Positions 17,664 to 26,359 of a DNA stretch of 64,000 bases are shown here, piece after piece. Source of the stretch: G963667975 sp963677395 (GTDB lineage Bacteria > Bacteroidota > Bacteroidia > Bacteroidales > G963667975). The stretch spans positions 2,418,001-2,482,000 of the forward strand of contig OY781965.2 of NCBI GenBank assembly GCA_963677395.2. Direction: 5' to 3'. The notes under the pieces are model-generated. The model was not told the DNA's origin, made no database searches, and worked only from the letters and a program-made list of their open reading frames with translations. The first letter of the stretch is position 1; every line of letters starts with the position of its first letter. Made by a program: the position numbers and the translations under genes.

Positions 17664-18662
17664 ATGATGAATATTTCAAACTATAAAGATGTCTATGTCT
17701 TTGTTGAACAAAGAGAAGGCGTTATACAGAATGTAGCCCTTGAACTCCTGGGCAAAGCCAGAGATTTGGCCAATGCTCTTGGTGAAAAAGTGGTTGCAAT
17801 TTGTCCGGGTCATACGATTGCAAACGAAGCCAAAGGTTTATTTGCTTACGGTGCTGACCGGGTTTTATGTATAGATGATGCCGAACTGGGCGTTTACACA
17901 ACCGAACCTTATACACAGGCAATCGCACAGATTGTGAACAGCTATAAACCCGGAATATTAATGATTGGAGCCACCACCATTGGCCGTGATTTAGGGCCGC
18001 GTTTGTCGGCTCGTTTAAATACCGGGCTTACGGCCGATTGTACTCAGCTTGAAATAGGAGAGGACCGGCATTTAATGATGACCCGTCCGGCGTTTGGGGG
18101 GAATTTGATGGCAACCATCGTATGCAAGGAACACCGGCCGCAAATGTCAACTGTTCGTCCGGGAGTGATGAAGCCGGGTATAAAAGACGAAAGCCGCAAC
18201 GGGGAAGTGGAGATGGTGTCTATTGATTTCGATCGTACAAAGTTTCGTGTAAAGGTTATCGAAACAGTGAAAGAGAAAAAAAATCTGGTGGACATTACCG
18301 AAGCGAATGTTTTGATTTCTGGCGGACGTGGTATCGGTAGTGAAGAAGGATTTGAACTGTTACAGCAACTGGCAAAATTATTGGGTGCAGAGGTCTCAGC
18401 TTCACGTGCTGCCGTTGATTCAGGCTTGTCCACACATGAACGTCAGGTGGGGCAGACTGGAAAAACCGTACGTCCGGATGTTTATATTGCAGCAGGAATT
18501 TCGGGTGCTATACAGCATCTTGCCGGGATGGAAGAATCGGAATTTATCATTGCCATTAACAAAGATAAAAGTGCTCCTATTTTTCAGATTGCAGATCTTG
18601 GGATTGTTGGTGATGCAAAGAAAATTATTGCATTACTAACCGAAAAACTGAAAAAAGAATAA
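17664..18662 (+). CDS. etfA: electron transfer flavoprotein alpha subunit
   Basis: 332-residue EtfA. The C-terminal FAD-binding domain is clear: GGRGIGSEEGFELL near 218, SRAAVDSG near 250, GQTGKTVRPDVYIAAGISGA near 270-290, and INKDKSAPIFQIADLGIVGD near 305. It is preceded by an unusually strong purine-rich AAGGGGGG before two adjacent ATG codons (17664 and 17667). It is translationally close to etfB and followed by a hairpin terminator at 18725. Confidence 0.93.
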   Translation: MMNISNYKDVYVFVEQREGVIQNVALELLGKARDLANALGEKVVAICPGHTIANEAKGLFAYGADRVLCIDDAELGVYTTEPYTQAIAQIVNSYKPGILMIGATTIGRDLGPRLSARLNTGLTADCTQLEIGEDRHLMMTRPAFGGNLMATIVCKEHRPQMSTVRPGVMKPGIKDESRNGEVEMVSIDFDRTKFRVKVIETVKEKKNLVDITEANVLISGGRGIGSEEGFELLQQLAKLLGAEVSASRAAVDSGLSTHERQVGQTGKTVRPDVYIAAGISGAIQHLAGMEESEFIIAINKDKSAPIFQIADLGIVGDAKKIIALLTEKLKKE

Positions 18663-18724
18663 TGACAAAATAACCCTGTAATAAGATTCGTCTATTCAGG
18701 GGGAATTAAGGGGAAAGTGGTGTT

Positions 18725-18748
18725 AAAGGGGCTGTATCAAGCCCCTTT
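18725..18748 (+). terminator. terminator after etfA
   Basis: Perfect 8-bp stem AAAGGGGC/GCCCCTTT with an 8-base loop, 62 bp after the etfA stop. The T-tract is short. Confidence 0.6.
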
Positions 18749-18924
18749 ATTCGTAGTATGTTTTTCTGATTTTCAGTACACAGTATAGAAAAAAGACATT
18801 GACTTTACAGATTACCGTAAAATACTAAATCATTGTAAAAATGATTGCTACGGAGAGCCTGATCTGCCTTTCTACACAATATTTTACCCCTGCAATAATA
18901 TTCTCATTTCGAAAGCGAATAACC

Positions 18925-20241
18925 TTAGTTGCTTCTCCTTCTGTCGGCGTACCATTTTTTAGGTTTCCCTGAGTCAGTGTTATTTGGTTTGCGCAATTCG
19001 GAACTCCGGGTTTTGGGTGCGTCTGTATTTCCGGGTTTTACTATTTTGGAAGGTTCACGACGTTGTTGTTGCTGTTGACGGCGTTCTGTTTTTACCGGAT
19101 TATGATCCATCAGCGGAAACGGATGATCGTCCACCACATTGAGATTTTTTCCAATAAGTTTTTCTACCTGTTTTAAATATGCTTTTTCTTCTGCATCACA
19201 AAAAGAGATTGCAGTGCCTTTTGCTCCGGCTCTTCCGGTACGCCCAATCCGGTGTACATAGGTTTCGGCAATGTTCGACATTTCGTAATTGATCACATAT
19301 TCCAGATCATCCACATCAATACCCCGGGCAGCAATATCGGTGGCTACCAATACACGGGTAGTTTGTTTTTTGAAGTTTTCCAATGCCTTTTGGCGGGCGT
19401 TCTGTGCTTTATTTCCATGGATGGCTTCCGCCGAAATATGGTGCGAAAGCAGCACTTTTACCACTTTATTCGCACCATGTTTTGTCCGTGTAAATACCAG
19501 CACGGTTTTAATCTGAGGATTCTTCAGAATGTCGAGCAGCAAGTGGTTTTTATTGCCCTTATCCACAAAATAAACATATTGTTGAATGATTTCAACGGTG
19601 GATGAAACGGGTGTTACCGATACTTTAACAGGTTGAAACAAGATGCTTGCAGCCAGTTTTACGATTTCGGGAGGCATGGTTGCCGAAAAGAAAAGCGATT
19701 GTCGCTTTTTGGGAAGTACGGCTAATAAACGACGGATGTCGTGAATAAATCCCATGTCGAGCATACGGTCTGCTTCGTCGAGCACGAAAATCTCAATTTC
19801 GCGAAGCGATAAAAAGCCCTGATTCATCAGGTCGAGCAGGCGTCCCGGGGTTGCAATCAGAATATCGACTCCATTGCGTAATGCAGCTGTTTGCGGGTTT
19901 TGGTTAACCCCCCCGAATAAAACGGTATTGGTAAGTCCGGTATGTCTGCCATACGCATCAAAGCTTTCTCCAATCTGGATTGCAAGTTCGCGCGTGGGGG
20001 TTACAATCAGACTCCTGATTTTCTTTTTGCGATTAAATTGTTTGTTTTCGCTGAGCAACTGAAGAATGGGAATAGCAAATGCTGCTGTTTTCCCCGTTCC
20101 GGTTTGTGCACATCCAATCAGGTCGGTACCTTGTAAAATAATAGGAATAGATTCAGCCTGAATAGGAGTAGGAGTTGTATAACCCTCTTCCTGTAGCGAT
20201 TTTAATATGGGTTGAATAATGTTTAATGATTCGAAAAGCAT
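18925..20241 (-). CDS. rhlE: DEAD-box RNA helicase, RhlE-type
   Basis: This 438-residue DEAD-box helicase contains all the core motifs in order: Q motif (TPTPIQAESIP), I AQTGTGKT, Ia PTRELAIQ, II DEAD, III SAT, IV-V (VLVATDIAARGID) and VI HRIGRTGRAG. The basic Gln/Arg-rich C-terminal tail (from ~residue 375) is typical of bacterial RhlE. It remodels RNA in ribosome assembly or decay. It is transcribed alone and has a candidate promoter about 275 bp upstream (20515-20522), which implies a long 5' leader, common in cold-regulated helicase genes. Confidence 0.92.
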   Translation of the reverse strand: MLFESLNIIQPILKSLQEEGYTTPTPIQAESIPIILQGTDLIGCAQTGTGKTAAFAIPILQLLSENKQFNRKKKIRSLIVTPTRELAIQIGESFDAYGRHTGLTNTVLFGGVNQNPQTAALRNGVDILIATPGRLLDLMNQGFLSLREIEIFVLDEADRMLDMGFIHDIRRLLAVLPKKRQSLFFSATMPPEIVKLAASILFQPVKVSVTPVSSTVEIIQQYVYFVDKGNKNHLLLDILKNPQIKTVLVFTRTKHGANKVVKVLLSHHISAEAIHGNKAQNARQKALENFKKQTTRVLVATDIAARGIDVDDLEYVINYEMSNIAETYVHRIGRTGRAGAKGTAISFCDAEEKAYLKQVEKLIGKNLNVVDDHPFPLMDHNPVKTERRQQQQQRREPSKIVKPGNTDAPKTRSSELRKPNNTDSGKPKKWYADRRRSN

Positions 20242-20514
20242 TGTTTAATGTAAATGAGTAATAAATAATTTTGAAGTTAAGGTTTGTAGCTTACTTCTGA
20301 CGAAGGATAGATTTAGAAATGTTCTGAAAAATCCTTTAAGCCCCCAAAACCGAAAACGCAGAAAAGTCCTGTAAGGATTTAATGCAGAGAAGATCCGTGT
20401 TTTATTAATTCTGAAGTTTTTAATAATTGAATGGGCTAAGAGCTACGTGTTTTCTATCCTACAAATAGTCGGGTAATGGAATTATGGAAAAATCCATCTT
20501 TGTAAATAGTTTTG

Positions 20515-20522
20515 CAAAGGTA
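20515..20522 (-). promoter_or_regulatory. candidate -7 element for rhlE
   Basis: TACCTTTG on the minus strand fits the Bacteroidota TAnnTTTG -7 element. A good -33 TTTG at the right spacing is not seen. Confidence 0.4.
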
Positions 20523-20990
20523 CGCTTTAAATAAACGCGAACAGTTTATCTGTTTAAAAGAGTGATAAATAAATATCGCTTCTCTCATCTATAATACTGG
20601 ATGGTAAAATCTGACAGAATTCTTGTTTCATCTGGATCATAAATCAACCGGCTAATAAAGGAGGAGTCCGGAAATTTACAAAACGGCTAAGCCTAAAAAA
20701 ACAGTAATTACATTATTATATATAAATTGCCAAACGAAATCAGGGTGCTTTAAACATAAATTCCTGATAAAAAGTTTTCAACAGACTTTGTTTTAGCAAA
20801 AATATATTTTAATTTTATCGCATAGTTATGGCTAAAATGATTTTACTGTATGATTTGAGTGCTGCAATGGTGTTGTTTAATCCAAAGAAAATTAATTGAT
20901 TAAATCATTCATTTGTGTATGGCATTAGATTTGCATTACCTGTTCGTCAATCTTTAGCTGACTAAAAACAATAAAATAAAACTCCTGAAA
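20523..20990. other. non-coding region upstream of cas6 with a candidate promoter
   Basis: No gene is seen here. A perfect -7 element TAGATTTG lies at 20926-20933, about 57 bp before cas6, without a clear -33 box. The minus-strand 5' leader of rhlE (20242-20514) shares this intergenic space and contains a weak AAATCCTT/AAGGATTT inverted repeat (20329-20336, 20373-20380). Confidence 0.35.
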
Positions 20991-21767
20991 ATGAGATTTA
21001 AACTTACCCTCGAAGTAATCGAAAAGCAGAAACCCCTTTTACCCCTGAATTATCAATATGAATTAAGTTCCTGGATTTATAAAGTGATCGATCAGGGAGA
21101 TCCTCTGTTTTCGGCGTGGCTGCATTCCAAAGGATACATCAGCGAAAACAAGCAATTCAGACTTTTTAGCTTTTCCGGCCTTAATATTCCTCAGCGTGAA
21201 ATAATCGGAGATCGTTTGCTGGTGAAATCGAAAAACTGCTCCTTTATATTTTCCACCCTTCCCGATGAAACGATCCAGCATTTTATTTGTGGGTTGTTTC
21301 GCGACCGGAAATTGTCTCTTGGTGATAAAATCACGAACGTACATTTTCAGGTTCAAAATATTGAAGCACTTCCCGAACCGGAGTTTGCGCACTCGATGAT
21401 TTTTAAAACAATTTCTCCTGTTATTGTTTCGGTTAAAAATGATATATCGGAGCATGCTCAGTATTTATCGCCCGAAGCAGAAGGTTATTCCCGGCAAATC
21501 ATCCACAATCTTATCGGAAAACAGAAAGCATTTTGCAAAAGCGAACGAACTATTGAGGAAGAAGGCGTTTGTTTTGAAGTAATTTCACCCGTAAAACGTA
21601 AAAAGATAACCATAAAAAACCATACCCCCCATAAAACAGATCTGATTGCTTACAATTACATGTTTCGCTTAACCGCCCCTGAAGAATTTCTCCGCACAGC
21701 TTATTATTCCGGAGTTGGCGAAAAAAACTCCCAGGGCTTCGGTTGTGTGGAGATTGTAAGGGATTGA
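20991..21767 (+). CDS. cas6: CRISPR pre-crRNA endoribonuclease Cas6
   Basis: 258-residue RAMP-fold Cas6. The N-terminal part has the expected YELSSWIYKVI and a candidate catalytic histidine at 45 in AWLHSKGY. The C-terminal glycine-rich loop SGVGEKNSQGFGCVEI is diagnostic for Cas6. It processes the array at 32293-32853, leaving an 8-nt 5' handle that should be ATTGAAAC. It is the first gene of the cas locus and ends within a repeat shared with the cas4 3' end (21761-21820). Confidence 0.9.
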   Translation: MRFKLTLEVIEKQKPLLPLNYQYELSSWIYKVIDQGDPLFSAWLHSKGYISENKQFRLFSFSGLNIPQREIIGDRLLVKSKNCSFIFSTLPDETIQHFICGLFRDRKLSLGDKITNVHFQVQNIEALPEPEFAHSMIFKTISPVIVSVKNDISEHAQYLSPEAEGYSRQIIHNLIGKQKAFCKSERTIEEEGVCFEVISPVKRKKITIKNHTPHKTDLIAYNYMFRLTAPEEFLRTAYYSGVGEKNSQGFGCVEIVRD

Positions 21768-21820
21768 TGAGATTGAAAAAGATTGAAGAAAGAACTTATC
21801 AATCTCTGTCAGTCACCTCA
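21761..21820 (+). repeat. ~60-bp repeat over the cas6 stop codon, copy 1
   Basis: The sequence GAGATTGAAAAAGATTGAAG...CTTATCAATCTCT is nearly the same as that at 30691-30757, which covers the cas4 stop. Its arms (GAGATTGA/TCAATCTC) can form a hairpin. Confidence 0.6.
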
Positions 21821-21870
21821 GTTCAATAGCACCCTATGGGAATTTATTCATCATTAAAACGGGTTTAAAC

Positions 21871-21975
21871 ATGGCACTTAAATTTAATGCAATCGAAAGG
21901 GGAGAACCCGGTGTTGCAGAATATCTTAAAATTCCAAAAGGAATAGGCATGAAAAACGTCACCTCTAAAAAGTAA
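21871..21975 (+). pseudogene. short HU-like DNA-binding protein remnant
   Basis: A 34-codon frame starts MALKFNAIERGEPGV, which resembles the N-terminus of Bacteroidota HU-family proteins (MALKFNVVERGNPG type). It then runs YLKIPKGIGMKNVTSKK and stops; the rest of the ~120-residue domain is missing. It lies in the 338-bp gap between cas6 and the WYL regulator. It could be a decayed HU gene or a tiny peptide gene. Confidence 0.35.
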
Positions 21976-22105
21976 AATATGGAGGGCTATTTTATAATAC
22001 AGAAAAGCATAATGAATAAATCTCTATATAAGTGTATGAATTACAGATTTGTAAAAATAAAAAAGCAAATGACTTTGGTATTTTATGAACCCAAAATAAT
22101 ATAAC

Positions 22106-23008
22106 ATGAGTGAGCATTCAACCTTAGTCCGTTTAGTAAAAGCCCTGATATTGCTGAGTGGAGCCCCAGGATACACAAAGGCCGATCTCATTGAAAAGTT
22201 AGGTGTATCTGAGCGAACCATCTTTCGTTACATTAAATTATTTCGAAATGCAGGAATGTGTGTTGATATAAAGGACGGATTTTATCGGATTCCACTGATA
22301 AACAAATCCTTTAAAGAATTGTCCGATTTACTCCACTTTACCGAAGAAGAAGGTTATTTAATTACCAATGCAATTCAGTCATTAACAGATGATAGTTTGT
22401 TGAAATCGAATCTGATACGGAAACTCTGTACAATATATGACAATCCACTTGTCCCCGAAACAGTTATAAAATCCGGGTATAGTAACAATGTACACTTGTT
22501 AAGCAATGCAATTAAGGGCGAAAAGTGCGTGTTATTAAAGCAATACCGCTCTTCAAACGGAAGACTTATCCGCGATCGTTTGGTTGAACCGTTTGAGTTT
22601 ACATTGAATTACAATGGGGTTTGGACTTATGAGCCCGAAAGCAGACAAAATAAGGTGTTTAAAGTTTCCAGAATAGAATCCGTCCAGATTTTGCCGGATA
22701 AAAACTGGAAGTTTAAATCCGAACATCAAAAACAACCACTGGATATTTTTCGCATCAGTGGCGAAAAAGAGTTTCATGTAAAAATCAACTTAACCTTAAG
22801 AGCCTATAATCTTTTGATTGAAGAATTTCCGCTCTCAGAACCCTATATCAAACAGATAGATGACAATACATGGCAGTTTGACGGTCTCGTAAGAAGCAAA
22901 GAAGGAGTACTTCGCTTTTGCATGGGTTTGTGCGATCAGGTTCGAATACTGGATAACAAAGAGTTACAGAATGCAATGATTGAAAAAGCAAAAAAGTATA
23001 TCTACTAA
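22106..23008 (+). CDS. WYL-domain transcriptional regulator in the cas locus
   Basis: This 300-residue protein has an N-terminal HTH_11-type winged helix (residues ~20-60: LIEKLGVSERTIFRYIK). A WYL ligand-sensing domain lies around residues 135-215 (EPFEFTLNYNGVWTYEPES) and a WCX-like C-terminal extension follows. WYL regulators are common in CRISPR loci and can repress cas operons in response to nucleic-acid ligands. Only 82 bp separate it from cas5; that gap contains a promoter-like element and a TGACATA direct repeat that could be its operator. Confidence 0.85.
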   Translation: MSEHSTLVRLVKALILLSGAPGYTKADLIEKLGVSERTIFRYIKLFRNAGMCVDIKDGFYRIPLINKSFKELSDLLHFTEEEGYLITNAIQSLTDDSLLKSNLIRKLCTIYDNPLVPETVIKSGYSNNVHLLSNAIKGEKCVLLKQYRSSNGRLIRDRLVEPFEFTLNYNGVWTYEPESRQNKVFKVSRIESVQILPDKNWKFKSEHQKQPLDIFRISGEKEFHVKINLTLRAYNLLIEEFPLSEPYIKQIDDNTWQFDGLVRSKEGVLRFCMGLCDQVRILDNKELQNAMIEKAKKYIY

Positions 23009-23015
23009 TAAGTAA

Positions 23016-23049
23016 TGACATACATTGACATAAGGGAGAAATAATTTTG
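23016..23049 (+). promoter_or_regulatory. candidate cas5-cas8-cas7-cas3 promoter with direct-repeat operator
   Basis: TGACATA occurs at 23016-23022 and again at 23026-23032, followed by a perfect -7 element TAATTTTG at 23042-23049, 41 bp before the cas5 ATG. The repeat lies where a -33 box would be, so a bound regulator (the adjacent WYL protein is the obvious candidate) would block transcription. This is inferred from position. Confidence 0.45.
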
Positions 23050-23090
23050 TAAGAAGCATTATAAGAAAAACAAGAACAAAATATAAACAA

Positions 23091-23819
23091 ATGGAATGTA
23101 ATAAACTAGATCTATCAATATTGGAAAAAAAACCAATGTTAGATTTGAAGGTAATTCTGGAAATTGAACCTTTAGCACCGCTTTCGATGGTCAGTGAGTT
23201 GCCTGGTTCTTACTACAAAACATTGAAAAGTCCCGATAAAAAAATGCTTTGCGGACTTTTTGAAAACATTTTAGGCTGGCATATTGATTTAGCTGACCGA
23301 AAAGCGATAATTAAGGAACTCACAACATTGAGAAAAAAACAGGCAAAAAAGAATTCCCAATTGGAGTTTGTTGACAAAACGAAAGGTTCAACCTATTGTC
23401 CATTGTTAATGGATTACTTTGACATAATACTGCCTGTTATTCCTTCGACTGGATTTTATGATGATTTATGGAGTAAGGCTTATAGAAGAGCTGATGCAGA
23501 TGTTCATCCGAAAGGAACATTTAATTTAGATTACGGGATTATTCCATTTAAAAGGCAACTACCTCGGGATAAGGATAAACCTCAAAAGATCGACAATGCT
23601 GCTTTGTTTGACTTTTTTAAAAAGAATGTAGATTCCTATCCATTGTATTATTCAACTCCTACATCAAGAGAATATGTTTTTGTAAATGGTAAATATCAAA
23701 TCCAGATTGCAATAGATTCTGATCTTTATAAGATGCTTAGCGATAGACTTGCATGCGAGAATATTGGTTATTTAGGAAACAGTGAAGGATGGATCGATTT
23801 AAAATTTGAACAACTATGA
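23091..23819 (+). CDS. cas5: Cas5 (type I-B, PGING-like)
   Basis: This 242-residue protein has the Cas5-type N-terminal strand-loop (DLKVILEIEPLAPLSMVSEL, then GSYYKTLKSPDKKMLCGLFENILG) at residues ~17-60. Cas5 holds the 5' handle of crRNA in Cascade. Position supports the call: it sits directly before the large subunit and cas7, as in the Porphyromonas PGING subtype (cas6-cas5p-csp2-csp1-cas3-cas4-cas1-cas2). The stop overlaps the cas8 start by 4 bp (ATGA), indicating translational coupling. Sequence similarity to other Cas5 groups is limited to the N-terminus. Confidence 0.75.
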   Translation: MECNKLDLSILEKKPMLDLKVILEIEPLAPLSMVSELPGSYYKTLKSPDKKMLCGLFENILGWHIDLADRKAIIKELTTLRKKQAKKNSQLEFVDKTKGSTYCPLLMDYFDIILPVIPSTGFYDDLWSKAYRRADADVHPKGTFNLDYGIIPFKRQLPRDKDKPQKIDNAALFDFFKKNVDSYPLYYSTPTSREYVFVNGKYQIQIAIDSDLYKMLSDRLACENIGYLGNSEGWIDLKFEQL

Positions 23820-25405
23820 TAGCAATCCATCCTTATATCAGATATGCACAAGCATTAATCATGGTAGAAAATGATCTAAACAGATGTGAAGAAATTACAG
23901 GGAAACACATCATTGCTGAAATTGAAAATGGACTTAATTCCTTTCGAATTTACCCTATTGAATCTGTAGAAGGTAAAAGCAAGGTGAAATTTGATTTTAT
24001 AAAACTTGAGAAAGGTGATACAAAACAAGGAATATTTTTTTCACCCAACATTATTTCTTCATTTAAAGAGTCAAGGCATATTTGGAATAAAAGCCATTAC
24101 TTATTGGAAGAGTTACCAAAGAATTTGTTAGAGAAACTTGAAGATGTATCTACTTCAATAGCTCCGCTAACAGGTGAATATTTAAGTTTCTCTCTTAATA
24201 AGAAAATAGGAAGAGGAAATCCAAAAATAACATTGAAAGATCAAGGATTAAGTGCAATAACAACATTATCCCCGATCAAACCTTGTCTTCAATATAGAAT
24301 CGATAAAAAAGGGAAGCCAGACATGTATAATGTGTGCATCATTCCTGACATCCCATTAAATGAGTTAAAAAGTTTTATTCAAGTTTTTAAAAGACTAAGA
24401 AGTTCTGGAACTGATGGAGACCTAATGGTGGGTAATGTTCTTTCTAAAACCACAGGGAAGGGGAAGACAGAAAACATAACATATGAGGCCAAACCGCCAT
24501 TAATATTCAAGGGTAACTTTCCAAATCCGCCAAGAAGTAGTGCATTAGGCAGCATTGCATTACTTGGTGCTATTGGTGAACTTGTCAAAGAAGCCCAAGA
24601 TTCAGAACAAGTAAGATTAGTTCTTGAAAGTTTAAAGAATTCAACTATTTATCTTGTCAAGTATGGAAATGCTACATCTTTTACTTACAATCATCATGTC
24701 ATTGATTTAGCAAAAACAGGAAAGCTAAAAACGTTAGTTGATAGCATATATTACTCGGAGTTAGCTCTTCATGGAAAAAGAAATAGAAAAGACCTTAAAC
24801 CTCAAGAAAAGAATGCACTTGTAAGTGAATACCAAAAGTTCGATCTGTTCACAAGTCGTTTCCTTCAATTATTCAACCATGCAGCATTTAAAGATTTTCT
24901 GGCTTTTCGGGCAGAATATCCAAACCCAGTAACAATATTATTTAACACATACTTTATAAAAATGGAAAAAATAGATGCCGAAATTGTAAGATCAGCCCGA
25001 ATATTAGGAAAATGGCTGAATACAGTTGCTTTCTTTGCTGCAAGGGCAGAAATAGGGAAAGCAAATGTCGAGAAATTAGAAAAAGAGGATTGGATAAAGC
25101 TTAAACCGATTAAATCAAAAGTTTTGATAGAGTTGGAGAGTTCAACCTTCTCTGCGAAATCGGGCGATGCACTAATTGCACAAGCTGTAACTAGGGCAGG
25201 CCGTTTATCTGGCCTTGATGCCCCCGAAGCTGCCGCCTTATTCATGGAAAAAACGGCAAGCGGCGAGTTACCACTTGAAAATGCAAAGAATCTATTAATT
25301 GCTTTCTCTCGTTTGATCAACAAGGCAGAGAAGAAAGAAGTTCCAATTGAGTATAGTAATGATGATTCTGAAGATGCAGAATCGGAAGATCACAGTGAAG
25401 AATAA
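23816..25405 (+). CDS. cas8: Cas8-type large subunit of Cascade (Csp2-like, type I-B)
   Basis: This 529-residue protein occupies the large-subunit position between cas5 and cas7. In type I-B it should recognise the PAM and recruit Cas3. I see no zinc-binding cysteine cluster. The last ~147 residues (from an internal Met at base 24962) are strongly helical (RSARILGKWLNTVAFFAARAE, AVTRAGRL) and end in an acidic tail (DDSEDAESEDHSEE). That region resembles a Cas11 small subunit, which in type I-B is often made by internal translation of cas8. The call rests mainly on gene order; Cas8 proteins diverge quickly. Confidence 0.75.
   Translation: MIAIHPYIRYAQALIMVENDLNRCEEITGKHIIAEIENGLNSFRIYPIESVEGKSKVKFDFIKLEKGDTKQGIFFSPNIISSFKESRHIWNKSHYLLEELPKNLLEKLEDVSTSIAPLTGEYLSFSLNKKIGRGNPKITLKDQGLSAITTLSPIKPCLQYRIDKKGKPDMYNVCIIPDIPLNELKSFIQVFKRLRSSGTDGDLMVGNVLSKTTGKGKTENITYEAKPPLIFKGNFPNPPRSSALGSIALLGAIGELVKEAQDSEQVRLVLESLKNSTIYLVKYGNATSFTYNHHVIDLAKTGKLKTLVDSIYYSELALHGKRNRKDLKPQEKNALVSEYQKFDLFTSRFLQLFNHAAFKDFLAFRAEYPNPVTILFNTYFIKMEKIDAEIVRSARILGKWLNTVAFFAARAEIGKANVEKLEKEDWIKLKPIKSKVLIELESSTFSAKSGDALIAQAVTRAGRLSGLDAPEAAALFMEKTASGELPLENAKNLLIAFSRLINKAEKKEVPIEYSNDDSEDAESEDHSEE
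24962..25405 (+). CDS. possible internally translated Cas11 small subunit (within cas8)
   Basis: An in-frame ATG at 24962, preceded by the A-rich ACTTTATAAAA typical of Bacteroidota starts, would give a 147-residue helical protein from the C-terminus of Cas8. Internal translation of Cas11 from cas8b is established for type I-B systems; its use here is inference. No separate cas11 gene exists in this locus. Confidence 0.4.
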   Translation: MEKIDAEIVRSARILGKWLNTVAFFAARAEIGKANVEKLEKEDWIKLKPIKSKVLIELESSTFSAKSGDALIAQAVTRAGRLSGLDAPEAAALFMEKTASGELPLENAKNLLIAFSRLINKAEKKEVPIEYSNDDSEDAESEDHSEE

Positions 25406-25429
25406 TTAAACCAATAAAAAATAAATACA

Positions 25430-26359
25430 ATGGAAATCAAAGGAATTTTAGTTACAGCCCTTGCCCCGTTCGAAAACCATATCGCAAACGGTGGCGAAAA
25501 ATTGTTAGGTAATGCGTCTTCAATTAAAAGAAGACCTGATGGACGAGTGTATGTTTCAGGTCAAATGCAACGTCATGTGTTGTTTTCTGCAATAGATCGA
25601 ATAAATACGACTGATTCGGCCAAAGGAGAAACCTTCGTTTCAAATGGCGATGGCATTAGCAATTTAATCGAAAAAGATTTGCGCGCCGACATGGGAGGCT
25701 TTATGCACCCGTCAAAAGGGGATTATTCTGGAAGAAGAACAGCTCCGTTATCTGTAACTCCGGCAGTTGCAATAGATGAAAGTGAAGTTGGGCGAGACTT
25801 ATTGGTACGTGTTCGTTTTGACGAATCCGAAGATGCAAAAAACCAAGCTCTTGCAACTAAAGAATTTAGTCAAAAAGACCTAATGCACATGAATTTCTTT
25901 TTGGACATTAGTGCACTGAGTATTTCAAAGGCTTTCGAATATAAAAACAGTTTCAATCTTGGAACCAAGTATTTCAAACATGCCGGTGATGACGAACGGA
26001 AACGCCGTGCACGGCTTTATCTGGAAGCAACCAAATCGATGAATGATTATGCCAGCCAAGCCCGTAATGCTGTGAGTGGCGAACCTCAAAAAGTTTTGAT
26101 TGTATTCGATACCATCCTAAGCCGAAAAGCAAGTCGGTATTTCGTTGGTTGCGAACAGGAACAACAAAATATCTTAGAGGAACTTAAAGCTCGTGATGCG
26201 AAATATTTCTTAGGCGATGATACAACGAAAGACAGCGTTCATAAAGCATATACGGAAGCTTTAGATTTTCTGACATCAAATACACTATACGACCCATCGA
26301 ACGGAGCAAAAGTAGTAACATTTGAAAAAGCATTTGAAAAAACCTCTGGTGGTGAATAA
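25430..26359 (+). CDS. cas7: Cas7 (Csp1/DevR-like), Cascade backbone
   Basis: This 309-residue RAMP protein begins IKGILVTALAPFENHIANGG and has SSIKRRPDGRVYVSGQMQRH at residues ~25-45, typical of DevR/Cst2-type Cas7. Several copies coat the crRNA spacer in Cascade. It starts 24 bp after cas8 and overlaps the cas3 start by 38 bp, so cas5-cas8-cas7-cas3 form one operon. Confidence 0.88.
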   Translation: MEIKGILVTALAPFENHIANGGEKLLGNASSIKRRPDGRVYVSGQMQRHVLFSAIDRINTTDSAKGETFVSNGDGISNLIEKDLRADMGGFMHPSKGDYSGRRTAPLSVTPAVAIDESEVGRDLLVRVRFDESEDAKNQALATKEFSQKDLMHMNFFLDISALSISKAFEYKNSFNLGTKYFKHAGDDERKRRARLYLEATKSMNDYASQARNAVSGEPQKVLIVFDTILSRKASRYFVGCEQEQQNILEELKARDAKYFLGDDTTKDSVHKAYTEALDFLTSNTLYDPSNGAKVVTFEKAFEKTSGGE

